Source of the DNA: Macrolepiota albuminosa
Taxonomy: Eukaryota > Basidiomycota > Agaricomycetes > Agaricales > Agaricaceae
Assembly: GCA_027475525.1 (NCBI GenBank)
Contig: JAMWFC010000082.1
Span: forward strand, 1,488,001-1,552,000
DNA: 64,000 nucleotides
Reading direction: 5' to 3'
Part shown: positions 53,897 through 64,000 of the stretch, piece after piece
Layout of the letters: the number at the start of each line of letters is the position of its first letter
Position numbering within the stretch: position 1 is the stretch's first letter
Notes under the pieces: model-generated
The model's input: the letters and a program-made list of their open reading frames with translations, nothing else
What the model was told of the DNA's origin: nothing
Databases searched by the model: none
Translations under genes and position numbers: made by a program

Positions 53897-55915
53897 GACG
53901 AGAGACAAGATGACACTGGCTGGAGGAAACGAAACAGCCCAGTTTATATACAAAAAGGAGTAAGGAAGAGGGGAAATGTTTCCACAACCCGATGACATCT
54001 AGTCACAATTACGTCACAAAACTGAGGAGGTTCAGCACAAGAGTGGTTCGCTTTCTAGATCAAGGCTGACGAAATCTCTCACCAGTATCAAATCTCCAGA
54101 TTCCATAATAATCATCCCATTATATGGCAACTTTACACATGCACATGTACGGTGTACAATTCGTGTCAGAAAGGATTTGGTACTACAAAGGCCTGACTGA
54201 TATTTACCTTGTCGACTTTGTCAGTCATATCTGCCACAATTCGAGTAAAGATCCATACTCCAACGTAAATGACTTTGCAGTTGCATAAAAGGCTCGAGAA
54301 GAAACTGTAAATTACGGCCATGGTGGCCGTTGGATGGCTATTATGTTGGGGTGGTCCTGATGGCTGTTGGATGGCCCATAGGACCGGGGAAGCCTTATCC
54401 GGAACTTCTCCCAGATTGGACACCTGAATGGGCTAAATAGGCACATCAAATTCCGGCAATTAGAACATTCTACAGTCTGCGATTGGCAATAATTATTTAT
54501 AATTCGATATTTTCCCTTCTCAAGAAACTTAAAAACTTAGTCTACCTGTCATGTTCCTTCCCATCACTGCTGGCATTCAATTGTGTTTCCTTGAAAAAAA
54601 ACCTGTTACGCCATTTCCAAAGTGTCAATTTCTAATTCAAAAAGTCTTTGAGGAAATTTGTCTTTTCTACAGAAAAAAGCTGGCGAGGAAATAAATGACA
54701 GGTTTCTCTGACTCTTTTCCCATCAGAAACATATTCTGGCCCCGGCACTGCATGCTCCTTCCTCTGACATCAACATTTGGTGCCAATGCCATTAATCACG
54801 ATAAATATTGTTTGTCACTACTTTTCCATCATCACACTGCCATCAAAATACCCTTAATATATGCTTGGCATTGTCTCCCTGCCCTCTGCTCATGAAATAG
54901 TATGAGCCATTGCAGGGCACAGCATGTCCAAGATCTATGTTTAAAGCTATAGCAACAGATGCAGTAGTTCCTCTATGGTCAGATAGGTCCATGTGTCAGA
55001 TGCCAAACTGCTCTTCAATAGTATCGTAGTAAACCCATCATGGAACCAGCTTTGCATGCTTTCTTCAGAGAAGATTTATGATATAAGATGATTAGCCCAG
55101 TATATTATGCCTTCAACCTTATTCTTTACAACTATTGTCAACTCAAGAAAGATTATTGAGACAAATACAAATTGAGCCTCTGTAGCTTGTGCAAGATCAA
55201 AAATCCTGTATATATAATGCAATAGGCATCACCTTCTCTACATATTGAAAGATCAAGAGATTAGACCCTACCAGGAGAGCACAGCCTAAAACAGCACTCA
55301 AACATGCCAGCTCTCATTCTCTGCATATGTGGGAGGGTGCAGCATCCCATGGCATTTTAAAGATGTAGTTACCTCTGATATACTGTGCAACATAGGCAAC
55401 TAGCACCTCAGACACACTAATGGATAAAAAAAAAGAGATGAAACATTGGGGGATTGACACCGCATACATTTCGAATCAGGAACATAGCTGTTGCAAAGTT
55501 GTCATTTGTGGTGGTACCATTAGAAGGAAATGCAGTCAAAATACTTGTAGTAATAAAATCACTAATACCAGGTTCTGCTGATGATGGGGCTTCCAGGGGC
55601 AAGCAAATTCTTGCTAGGTAGACTCAGTGTTTGCAGGGGCTATTTCAAACCTATCGGGCTCATGAAGAAAGTCTGGAGTTATTCAAGGGATGGTGAACCA
55701 AATCCTTCCTGATATGAATGATACACGTGGACATACGGTCACCGTTATCTTTCGCTCGTACGATTATACATATATATTGAGATCAGAGTCATTGTGCAAT
55801 AAGCACGCAATCCATCTGCTGGAGAGGTAAATCAAAAATCTGCAGCATCTCATCAACTGAAATATAGTACTGCATGTACATACGCTCTTATACGCCATGT
55901 ACACTGTACAATGTC
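53897..55915. other. AT-rich intergenic region
   Basis: No gene recognised. The part 54600-55650 is AT-rich with short broken frames on both strands and looks like decayed transposon DNA, but I could not name a family. Confidence 0.35.
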
Positions 55916-57400
55916 TCATTGATGTCCATGCCTGTCAAGCTTGACTATTTCAGTCGCAAGACGAACCAGCATGGTCTCTGCGTTCGGATTATGGGGAAAG
56001 TATTTGCCTTCTCCAGGTCTATAAATATCGTGTCAAGTTAAACCTCTGAATACCTTACGGTGAAACTCACGAAGCCCCACCGCACCATAAGCGGATAGCC
56101 CAATCCGAAAGTTGTTCACAGCCCAGTGCTTGAACCCAATTTGCACGCCAACCAATATCATAGAGATGGATAGCCCGATGCGCATCTTTTATAAGTCGTC
56201 GTTGTTGGCCTGACAATTCTGGCTCGAGCGGGGGATCGGATAGATCATGGCCTCCAAATGGAAGTTTCGGAAGGTGCTTGAGAAGTAGAAATGGAGAAAT
56301 ATTTTCCAGCGTCGTCTGATTAGTTCTAGAAGACAAGTTTTGTAAATTACTCTGAGATAAAGTGCGGATAAAGTGATACTTGCGAAACAAGGTACACATG
56401 GTATCCGAAGAATGGGCCAGTGACCAAAGAAAAAATCATTCCTATTGCGGCAAGGAATAGTTCGTGAATCGGGGTGCTAGCATCCTGAAATTTTTTCAAT
56501 GAGCCGACCGTCAGTCATGAACCAGTGACTGACCATCACGTAAGGATTATTAAAAGCATAGATTAGAGAGGAGACTGATATTATAGCAATATAGATAGCT
56601 AGCAGAGTGACAGAGAGCAAAAAATGGAGAAATGCGGGGTATGTCCGATGGCCCTGAGTTAACGATAGACTTAGGCCCCATCAGAATTAGAAGAAGCCCA
56701 CTCACAATGCAATTGTTTCCTAACCAAGGACAGTGATGATCTAAATTTTATAGTTGAAGAGTTAATCAAACAAGGCCTTCACGGCGACGAACCCATCTTC
56801 AGCACACAACGACCACACGTCGAACAGTGGTGCGTTCGTTCAGGCTTTGGAGCCTGAGCGGACATCCACGTCAGTGACTTATTCCTCTCCTAAATGCATC
56901 CTGCGAAACTTACCCAGCATTTGCGGCACCATCTTCCTGGGGTATCAAGGTCGACGTCAGCCATTAAAGCCTCTTGAAGGCTCGTTTCTTCGTCTTCGGA
57001 TTGTTTAGTCCCCGTGACCGGACCTGGGTCCCGCGAAACGCAAACAATGAGAGACGAGAATGCAAAGAAAGTAAGACTATATGTAGCAAGAAGGTGCAAT
57101 GCGAAAGAGAGAGGTGAATGTAGAATTTGGATGTAGTATGTGACCAAAACATAGAGCAGAGATGGATGAGGTGCCAAGATTAAGAAAATCGTGCCTTGGA
57201 AGCTTGCACTTAGGAGTCATTCTGGCAAGGAAAAAGAGTCTTACTCACCGCATAGAGGAAGATGATGATACCACAACTTTTTGCATGTTTGGCCGTCGCG
57301 GCGAGGATGCGGCAAAGTGGGCAAGGACAGCTGCTCCAAGTTGAAGGATAGGAGTGAATTTCTGAAGGTCATTCTATTCCAAACTGTCATGTAGCCTCTC
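55916..57400 (-). CDS. DHHC-type palmitoyltransferase
   Basis: DHHC enzymes attach palmitate to cysteines of membrane-associated proteins at internal membranes. Seen in order: hydrophobic segments (TIFLILAPHPSLLYVLVTYY; FALHLLATYSLTFFAFSSLI), DPGPV, the cysteine-rich domain split by introns (RWCRKCW, then APKPERTHHCSTCGRCVLKM, then DHHCPWLGNNCIGHRTYP), two further membrane spans (FLLSVTLLAIYIAIISVSSL; LFLAAIGMIFSLVTGPFFG), and a TTLE motif (NRTTLENISPF) typical of the family. The catalytic Cys is in DHHC. The stop is TGA 55918-55916. The first exon is uncertain: hydrophobic coding potential extends to about 57,400, but I could not fix the start codon. Confidence 0.88.
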
Positions 57401-57699
57401 TGCCATATACCCAACGGACGTAGGAACGTCAAAGAAAAGTGAGTCGAATAAAGATACGAGGTCTGCGTGGGTAGCGAGCTCTATTTTCGGCTGTCCGAGT
57501 GGTACGAAGAAGTAGAAACGTAAGACTGGCGTTACAGAAGAAGAGTATGTCGAGGGTTGTGTATAATTTGATGGATTGAGTCCAAACGGAAATTGATGAT
57601 AGAGTACACGTATGCAGGATATATGGAATTCTTTTACCCATGGACACATGCATTGTGATCACGTATGTCCTCGGTTTCCACACTCGATTGACAATTGAC

Positions 57700-58905
57700 A
57701 TGGCACCTTTGCTTCAGGCCGTCAATGTTAAGGCGCTGTCTTCCAATGCACAGTATACGTCCTATGCAGGTGAAATAGATCCCGACTGGTTGGTTGGCGC
57801 GTATGTCAAACTCCAATATTGTCGTAGTTTATAATGCATTTCAGTGCCTTTCAGTGTTCCGAATGGCGGTGCGTTCGTTCAAGTTCATGTGCTGCGTGAA
57901 TAACCAAGTTTCGTCTTAGGATACATCCTAGCTCTTTTAGTCGATGCCTGCATTCAACATCAGTCGACTTCGAACCATCGTGATCCCATTCATGTGACGG
58001 CTCATTACTTGAGAACATCGATACCTTCTCACTTCGACATACGAATACGCATAGTGAAGACAGGTCGGGGTTTTACAAACCTAACAGCAGAACTCTATCA
58101 ACAGGTACCAGTCGCTGTCCACTTCCTGAAAATTCATCATCTGACAAGGCACTTTCCAACGACAGGAAGCGTTGATTATCACTGCACACCAAATCTTTGG
58201 CAATAGACCTCGAGCTCTTGGTTATAGTCGTGGCTTAACCATTGTGCCCCCTTCCCCCTATGCCCGTCGTATACCTCTCTACACCCATCCATCAACCGCG
58301 GTCGTCCGACCTGGTCGAGGCGTTTGGAAATTCCAACCTTATATCGCGTTGGCACCAGACCCACACATACTCGCAAAGAATGCGCCAGATCACCCGAGTC
58401 GGTCGAATGCTGCCACAATTGGGGGTGAAGGACTCGAATGGGGCGCTTGGCTTACTTTCCAAGACAAGAGCGACAAAATCACATCAACGTCGCTAGCGTT
58501 CCTTGTCGACGTCTTCAACCACATGCCGGGCCTCATGCCGCCCAGTGAAAGGCCTGGACTTGGTCGAAGGTACGACTTGAAATCTTCTAGACTTGGGCTA
58601 GCTTTGATTCGTTCAGCTGGTTCCCAACTATTGTGCTTTCACTTGAATTTAAATCTCCCATACCGGCCCCTTCCGCTGTGCATGCTACGCAGACGGTAGG
58701 CCTCTACTCATCGGGAAAGTTTATGAATGACGGTCGGCATGATGGATATGTGGAGGTTTGGACTGCACCATGTAATATTGGAGATGGCGAAGAGATACCA
58801 AATTGGCGGGATAAGCAAGTTTGCATCGCTGTTGCAAAACAGATGGCGTCTATCATTCCCATAGAGGTCAACATGAAGCGAGGCAAAAGTGAGGCCAAGC
58901 TGTAG
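57700..58905 (+). CDS. Acyl-CoA thioesterase-like (hotdog, 4HBT_3 type) protein, copy 1
   Basis: Five exons (57700-57800, 57855-57868, 57920-58104, 58166-58569, 58617-58905) join in frame to 330 residues. Exon 2 is only 14 nt. The protein has the double-hotdog pattern of thioesterase-like proteins: VPNGGYILALLVDAC, DPIHVTAHYLR, IRIVKTGRGFTNLTAELYQ, LEWGAWLTFQDKSD, LAFLVDVFNHMPGLMP, SWFPTIVLSLEFKSPI, and DGRHDGYVEVW. Such enzymes cleave acyl-CoA thioesters, but the substrate cannot be read from sequence. It is followed, 157 bases on, by a paralogue with the same exon plan. Stop TAG 58903-58905. Confidence 0.82.
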
Positions 58906-59062
58906 TTGTAGTGGGGGTTAGTTGAGTCTTAGTTGAGTCTCACTCGACCGAAGTTTATCCGTGAGGGATCAGCGGATGCAAAAAAGTACCGGGTATGTAA
59001 TGAGCAAGCCGGTCTCCGGCTCTTGATATTCAAAGTTGCATTCTTTCTGTCTTTTTTGTCTT

Positions 59063-60300
59063 ATGGCACCGTTTCGTCAGGCAGTCAGTGTCAGAGAAGA
59101 GAACGTCAGAGGAGACTCTAAAACTTACTCTGGCACTGTAAACCCTGACTGGGTGGTTGGAGCGTGGGTCACTCCATTTCTCCAGATTCAGCCGGAAACG
59201 AGTTTCTGATTATACCCAGGTGCTTCGCTCAGTATACCGAATGGCGGTGAGCGCTACTTCTATCCTTTTAAAGCCATCATAGATACAAATTATCCTTCAC
59301 TTGTCCAGGTTATATCCTGGCATTGCTCGTGGAAGCTTGTCTGCAGCATCAGTCTCAGACACGTCACCCTGATCCTATTCACGTCACGGCCCATTACTTG
59401 AGAAGTTCTCAACCTTCCGAATTCAAGATACGTGTGCGAACTATAAGGACCGGACGTGGTTTTACAAATCTTACTGCTGACCTCTATCAGCAAGTACGAT
59501 AATTTCTAATTTTACCTCTTCGATCTGGCTCCTAATCATGTATATTGAATCTCAGGGGACGGTGACTGTTTCTACTCAGCAAATTTTCGGCGTGAATTCC
59601 ACCCAGTCCCATGGACTTACTCTTGCACCCCCTTCGTCATACGCCAGGAGAATTCCCTTACATACTCACCCTTCAACTGCTGTGACAGTATTCTCCCGCG
59701 ACGTTTGGAAGTTCAAACAATATGTTTCATTATCACCAGATCCAGTGATTCTTGAGAAAAATGCACCCAATCACCCAAACCGAACCAACGCTTCCACTAT
59801 TGGTGGCACTGGTTTAGAATGGGGTGCATGGTTTTCTTTTAAAGATAAGGGCGATAAGATCACGAAGAACTCCCTTGCCTTCCTCGTAGATGTCTTTGCA
59901 GGCCTACCTTATCTTATGCCGCGAAGTGAACGCCCTGGACTGGGGATTAGGTAAGCATAGTTCCTTCCATTAAACTTTGGCTGAATTTGTGACGTCCATG
60001 ACAAATAGCTGGTTCCCGACAATGGTGCTTGCTCTAGAGTTCAAAGCACCTATACCGCGATTCTCTGCTGATCATGCGGATCGTACAGTAGGCATTTATT
60101 ACTCTTCAAAGTTTGTCACCGATGGTAGACATGATGGCAACGTTGAAGTTTGGACTGCTCCGTGCAATATTGGGGAAGGCAATGAAGTCCCAGGGTGGAG
60201 AGAGAAGCAGGTGTGCGTTGCCACTGCAACACAGATGGCATACATCCTTCCCATGGAAGTAAACTTGAAACGAGCAAAGCAGAGGGAGAACAAGTTGTGA
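59063..60300 (+). CDS. Acyl-CoA thioesterase-like protein, copy 2 (tandem paralogue)
   Basis: Five exons (59063-59163, 59233-59246, 59309-59493, 59556-59950, 60009-60300) give 328 residues. The first three exons have exactly the same lengths as in copy 1 (101, 14 and 185 nt). Matching phrases include NPDWVVGA, IPNGGYILALLVEAC, DPIHVTAHYLRSS, GRGFTNLTADLYQQ, LEWGAWFSFKDKGDKITK, DVFAGLPYLMPRSERPGLG, SWFPTMVLALEFKAPIP, and DGRHDGNVEVWTAPCNIG. The two genes are clearly the product of a tandem duplication and have since diverged. Both reading frames are intact, so both may be functional. Stop TGA 60298-60300. Confidence 0.85.
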
Positions 60301-62033
60301 GGGGTCACTTTAGCTATCCATCTATAGGGATGTTATAGAAAGTGATAGAGTCATTGCAAGTAAATCGCAGCAGGAAATTCGCAAGTTTTCAACACATCGA
60401 GCACATCCCAATCTTCAGTTAGCTCTTTCCGTGAATTTAAAAGCCATTTGGCCCTTGTCGTCATGCGCCTCATCCTGGCTTAAACCTATCAACATCCAAA
60501 ATCGAGTAAATATGTCATTCTCCAGTCTCCAGGTTTGATTCTGTGTAACAGAAGATTAAGGGATCCCAAGCAGCTGCCAGTGTGAAGCCTGAAGTAAACC
60601 ACTGTAGATTAACTTCACCACATGGATCATCTGTTTTCCCGCGGTTCTGAGATGGAGCAGCATCCTGAATGCGAGAACTGTATATACGTCTGTTGAACCC
60701 TAAGTGACATGCTCTAAGGGGCTTTGAAGTTGGTCAAACTATCCAAGATCTGCCTTGTAAGCAGACCGAAGAATTCGTGACTAGATGCATCAAGAAAATT
60801 GAGACTCGGACATATATATTTTGCAAGACCAGTAATGAGAATGATCCAGGAAGCCGAGAATAGCGCCACATTATATAAGATGTCTTTAGCTTGCTTGAGA
60901 GTGTCGTATCAATCTCAAATATGTAGTAACTGACCATCAAAAAATGCAAGTAGCTCCCGACGAGACGCCTACCGCAGAAAGGCGTCATGTCACAACAAAC
61001 GTCGTTATTCATGCGACGAGAGCTTGCCGCATTAGTAGCGCAACTTTTTCCACATCTAATCCAAGCTTCAGGACACAAAAACAACCGATAATTGGAGAGT
61101 GTGTCAATCTGCGTGCAAAGAAAGTTAGGTATTCAAATCAAATATGCCCCCTGAGACTGGTGGAAGAATAGAAAGTAGTTCTCGAGGATAATATAAAACT
61201 CAAGGTAAAGACCTTTTGAGGTACGTACAGCAGAATGAGAAGTCCACCTGATTGTTCAAATTAGGCTGCCAATGGCAATCAACCGCTCGGAGGACTTCAA
61301 CAAGTATACTGTAAGCATTAGCATAAGCAAAGGGAGATATCTTGTCAATAGATGGAGGACTTTGGGATGCTCCAAGCAACTACCAATACAAATGAAGACT
61401 CTTTAAAGGCACTGAAAAGGCATTAGGCACCGGAAGGACAAGATTAACACCTGACAAAGTTAAATTCATGAGCTTCCGGTAAGTACACAGCAGTAACATA
61501 CTGGAAACAATATGTGTTGTGTATCAGTGGATATAGTAGATGTGGGTACTCATGCTCAGTCACTGAACTTGCAAGGGGACCAGCTTCAAGACCCAGTGAG
61601 CAGCCATTAGTATTGTTGATTTCACTCACTGTCATGCGGTTCCTTTAATAAGTAGCAGAGCGGTAAGGTGCCAATTCAGATGTCTAGCCTATAATTATCA
61701 GCCTCGAGTACGTCGTGCATGCGTTACGCCAAATATCTCGTTGTTGTCAATTGATCGAAGGCATAACAGGGGACACGGAGGTTTCGGAGAGTTTGAAGCT
61801 TGTCGGGGCGAGCTGGTCTGACAGTTGAGAGCGCATAGACGTGTGAAAAGAAACATAGCCCAAATTTTAGCATCGGAGAACAATTTCAAAAATTGGCAAG
61901 GCTCCATCGCCTTTAAGGTCTCAGGGTCAGCACATGATATGCACGTGCAGCCGCGTCTCTGTCTCTTAACTCCCACCTCTGCGTCGCGTCAGACGTCCTG
62001 ATACCTCTTCACCGGTTCGCTCTTGACGTCTAG
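60301..62033. other. Intergenic region upstream of dynactin p62
   Basis: No gene recognised. Frames of 75-116 codons on both strands (for example 61084-60734 minus and 61976-61698 minus) show no known domain. The promoter of the p62 gene should lie at the right end. Confidence 0.35.
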
Positions 62034-63970
62034 ATGGTAGCGAGCGTCAAGTATCACTGTCCATGCCTTTCAAGCTCTCCCGTACCTCCACCTCCCCATC
62101 TGCCTTCATCATCTGCGAGTTTTCATCCCCTGCACACACTCTTCTTCTGTGAAGAATGTGATGCTGTTCGATGTAACCGCTGTGTCTCCGTCGAAGTCAG
62201 TACATACTACTGCCCTAACTGTCTCTTTGAGGTCCCTAGTGCAAGTGTTCGCGCCGAGAAAAACAGGTTGGTGCATAGATGTCTTCCATGGTATGTATCG
62301 TAACGACATGGCCTCAGATGTGCTCGGAACTGTTTCATGTGTCCGAATTGCAGAAACACATTATCCGTAGTTCCGTCAGATCCCCCAAATAATGGAGATG
62401 GACGTCTCGCTGTCCCTGTCAGCACAGTCAGCGAAGGGCCTTTTTTTCTATATTGTAACCATTGCAGATGGGATTCTGCCGAAGTGGGTATAACGTTCGA
62501 AAAACCGACTGGCCTTGCAGGTACCTTAAATGATTATTGATCAACCAGTGTCTCTTACACGCAAGTACTACAGCTCAGTTACAGAAATCCGAAGATTCTG
62601 TCCCCGAGTCAATGGAGTTTGATCGACTGAAGGAACATTTTGAGCCTGTCATACGTGCAGCTTCGTTTTCTTCTTCTATAACAACTTCTGCGACTCTACC
62701 AAGCAGTACGGCCCACTCGCATCACCTTTATTCCACCTCTATAACAGCCGCCGCTTCTGCTGCGCTAGCCCGTGAAATTCCTGGGGTTAGCAAGTACAAC
62801 CCCGGGAGGAGCACATCAACGAGGGGGGGAAGTGGGAAGGATAGAAGCAGGAACAAAGACGAGATGGTCGAGTATAAAAGCCGTCTGGACATAATGACAG
62901 CAAGTAGGCTGGGTTCTGGAGGAGGTGATGTGGATGTAGAGTATATGAAACATTTGGAATCGGTAGGAGAGGTGGCCAGTATAGAACAGCGGTGGACGAG
63001 TAGTTGGGCAACGCCTCTGCAGACACGGTACGTGTCCTTTTTGATCGATGCTTATGCACAACTCATTGACTACATAGTGAACTCAAACCTCTTCGTATTC
63101 CTCTACATTCGAAGCGATCGAAACGTTGTCCAGCATGCACCCACATCCTCATTAAGCCAGAACAGAAAGCCCAATCCGTACGATATAAGATTAAGCTTGT
63201 CGCGGCGAACTATTTACCTGCAATAACTGTTGCTCTTCCGCACGTTCAACAAGCGCAAGCCGATGCTGCTCGTCGAACACTTGGGAAAACTTCCGTTGTA
63301 CAAGCTGTACAAGATGAAGACAGTTCTGTGGGTGGCATGCACGCAGGAAAGACATACTCATTCCACCTTGCTCTGACAAACCCGCTATATGACCCAATTC
63401 AGGTTCGATTGTCTGTGCAGCGCATGCATATTTCAAGTGCCGCTGTAACGTCAACAGATGGGGGAGTGACAGAAAAGGCGCGGCGACCACCATTCGCAGT
63501 GTCATTGCCGAATTCATCGTTTCAGATTGCGGCATTTGCTGAGGCATGGGAGTATGAAGACGATGAAGAGATGTATGGTGTGGAAGATGATGATGACATT
63601 GGAGGCGGAAGGGGGAGTCGGGAGAAAGATCGAGGCAAAGTCAAAGCTGTTGGGGTTCTTGAAAAACGGGCGAATGTAACTGTGGTGGGTGGCGAAGTTG
63701 TTATCGGGAAGGAAGCCCGAGGATCCATTAGGGTATGTTTTTAAGTGCATCCCATTCTTCAGCTGCATTTTGCTGATTTTCTAACAACAGTTCAACATGT
63801 TGGTCTCATATACATACAGATCCGACGATGCGACTCCCTCGGAAGACATTGACGGCAGCCCTTCGAAAACAACGAAGACTCCCGATATCAAGACCTTTGC
63901 CTTCTACACCGTTGTAGAACTGGGACCCATTATACCCAGGGAAGAAAAGAGGCAGGATGTTGAAATCTGA
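62034..63970 (+). CDS. DCTN4: Dynactin subunit 4 (p62)
   Basis: Five exons (62034-62266, 62318-62520, 62574-63027, 63078-63732, 63791-63970) join in frame to 574 residues ending at TGA 63968-63970, so the gene is complete. p62 sits at the pointed end of the dynactin complex, which links dynein to cargo. The N-terminus has the family's cysteine-rich zinc-binding part: FFCEECDAVRCNRC, YYCPNCLFEVPS, NRCARNCFMCPNC, FLYCNHCRWDSAEVG. The middle has another CxxC (SKRCPACTHILIKPE) and KLVAANYLPAITVALP. The C-terminal part is beta-rich with an acidic loop (EDDEEMYGVEDDDDIGG). All introns are short GT-AG. Confidence 0.9.
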
Positions 63971-64000
63971 TGTAGCTTCAGTCAAAGCGTCACATTTGAA

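Overview
The window is nuclear DNA of a filamentous basidiomycete, most likely an Agaricomycete. The grounds are intron-dense genes with introns of about 45-60 bases, agaric-type F-box and BTB proteins, a fused fungal Egt1, chromodomain-bearing Ty3/gypsy retrotransposons, and mostly single-copy housekeeping genes that I recognise from conserved motifs. No family was checked by a search; all names come from reading the translations.

Layout. Bases 1-21,000 are a transposon nest. A degenerate Ty3/gypsy element (A) is split by a second, 11,086-bp gypsy element (B, 1457-12542) with 173-bp LTRs and a perfect 5-bp target duplication. B carries gag, pol and a long extra ORF between pol and the 3' LTR. 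Downstream are A's 3' LTR, a Tc1/mariner copy with 214-bp inverted repeats, an inverted LTR related to that of A, and a MULE-like transposase relic. From 21.4 kb the window is genic: F-box protein (+), WD40/DCAF-like protein (+), queuosine-salvage protein (-), a repeat-rich gap (28.4-33.8 kb), CreA/Mig1-type zinc-finger regulator (-), ribonucleotide reductase large subunit (-), BTB protein (+), small membrane protein (-), arrestin-like protein (+), a 104-residue intron-rich protein (+), a mitochondrial-looking family X DNA polymerase homologue (-), an F-box fragment, Egt1 (-), a DHHC palmitoyltransferase (-), two tandem thioesterase-like genes (+), and dynactin p62 (+).

Main observations. (1) Twelve perfect head-to-tail duplications all have a period of exactly 77 bp. 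They lie in transposons, promoters and essential genes alike, and removing one copy restores reading frames and TIR symmetry. This looks like a k=77 assembly-join artefact. (2) Almost every in-frame stop in the gypsy elements is a TGA that can be read as a former CGA, and most differences between B's LTRs are at CpG, which points to methyl-cytosine deamination. (3) Element B's extra ORF is preceded by a strong splice-acceptor-like tract, suggesting a spliced, env-like expression mode. (4) The family X polymerase homologue has lost all three predicted catalytic aspartates. (5) The ribonucleotide reductase gene has a 4-nt microexon, a GC-AG intron, MCB-type ACGCGT motifs near its start, and two apparent one-base deletions.

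The genes share no evident pathway. RNR1 (dNTP supply), the Pol X homologue, Egt1 (antioxidant), creA-like (carbon repression) and p62 (dynein transport) are ordinary dispersed housekeeping genes. I see no tRNA, rRNA or CRISPR array.
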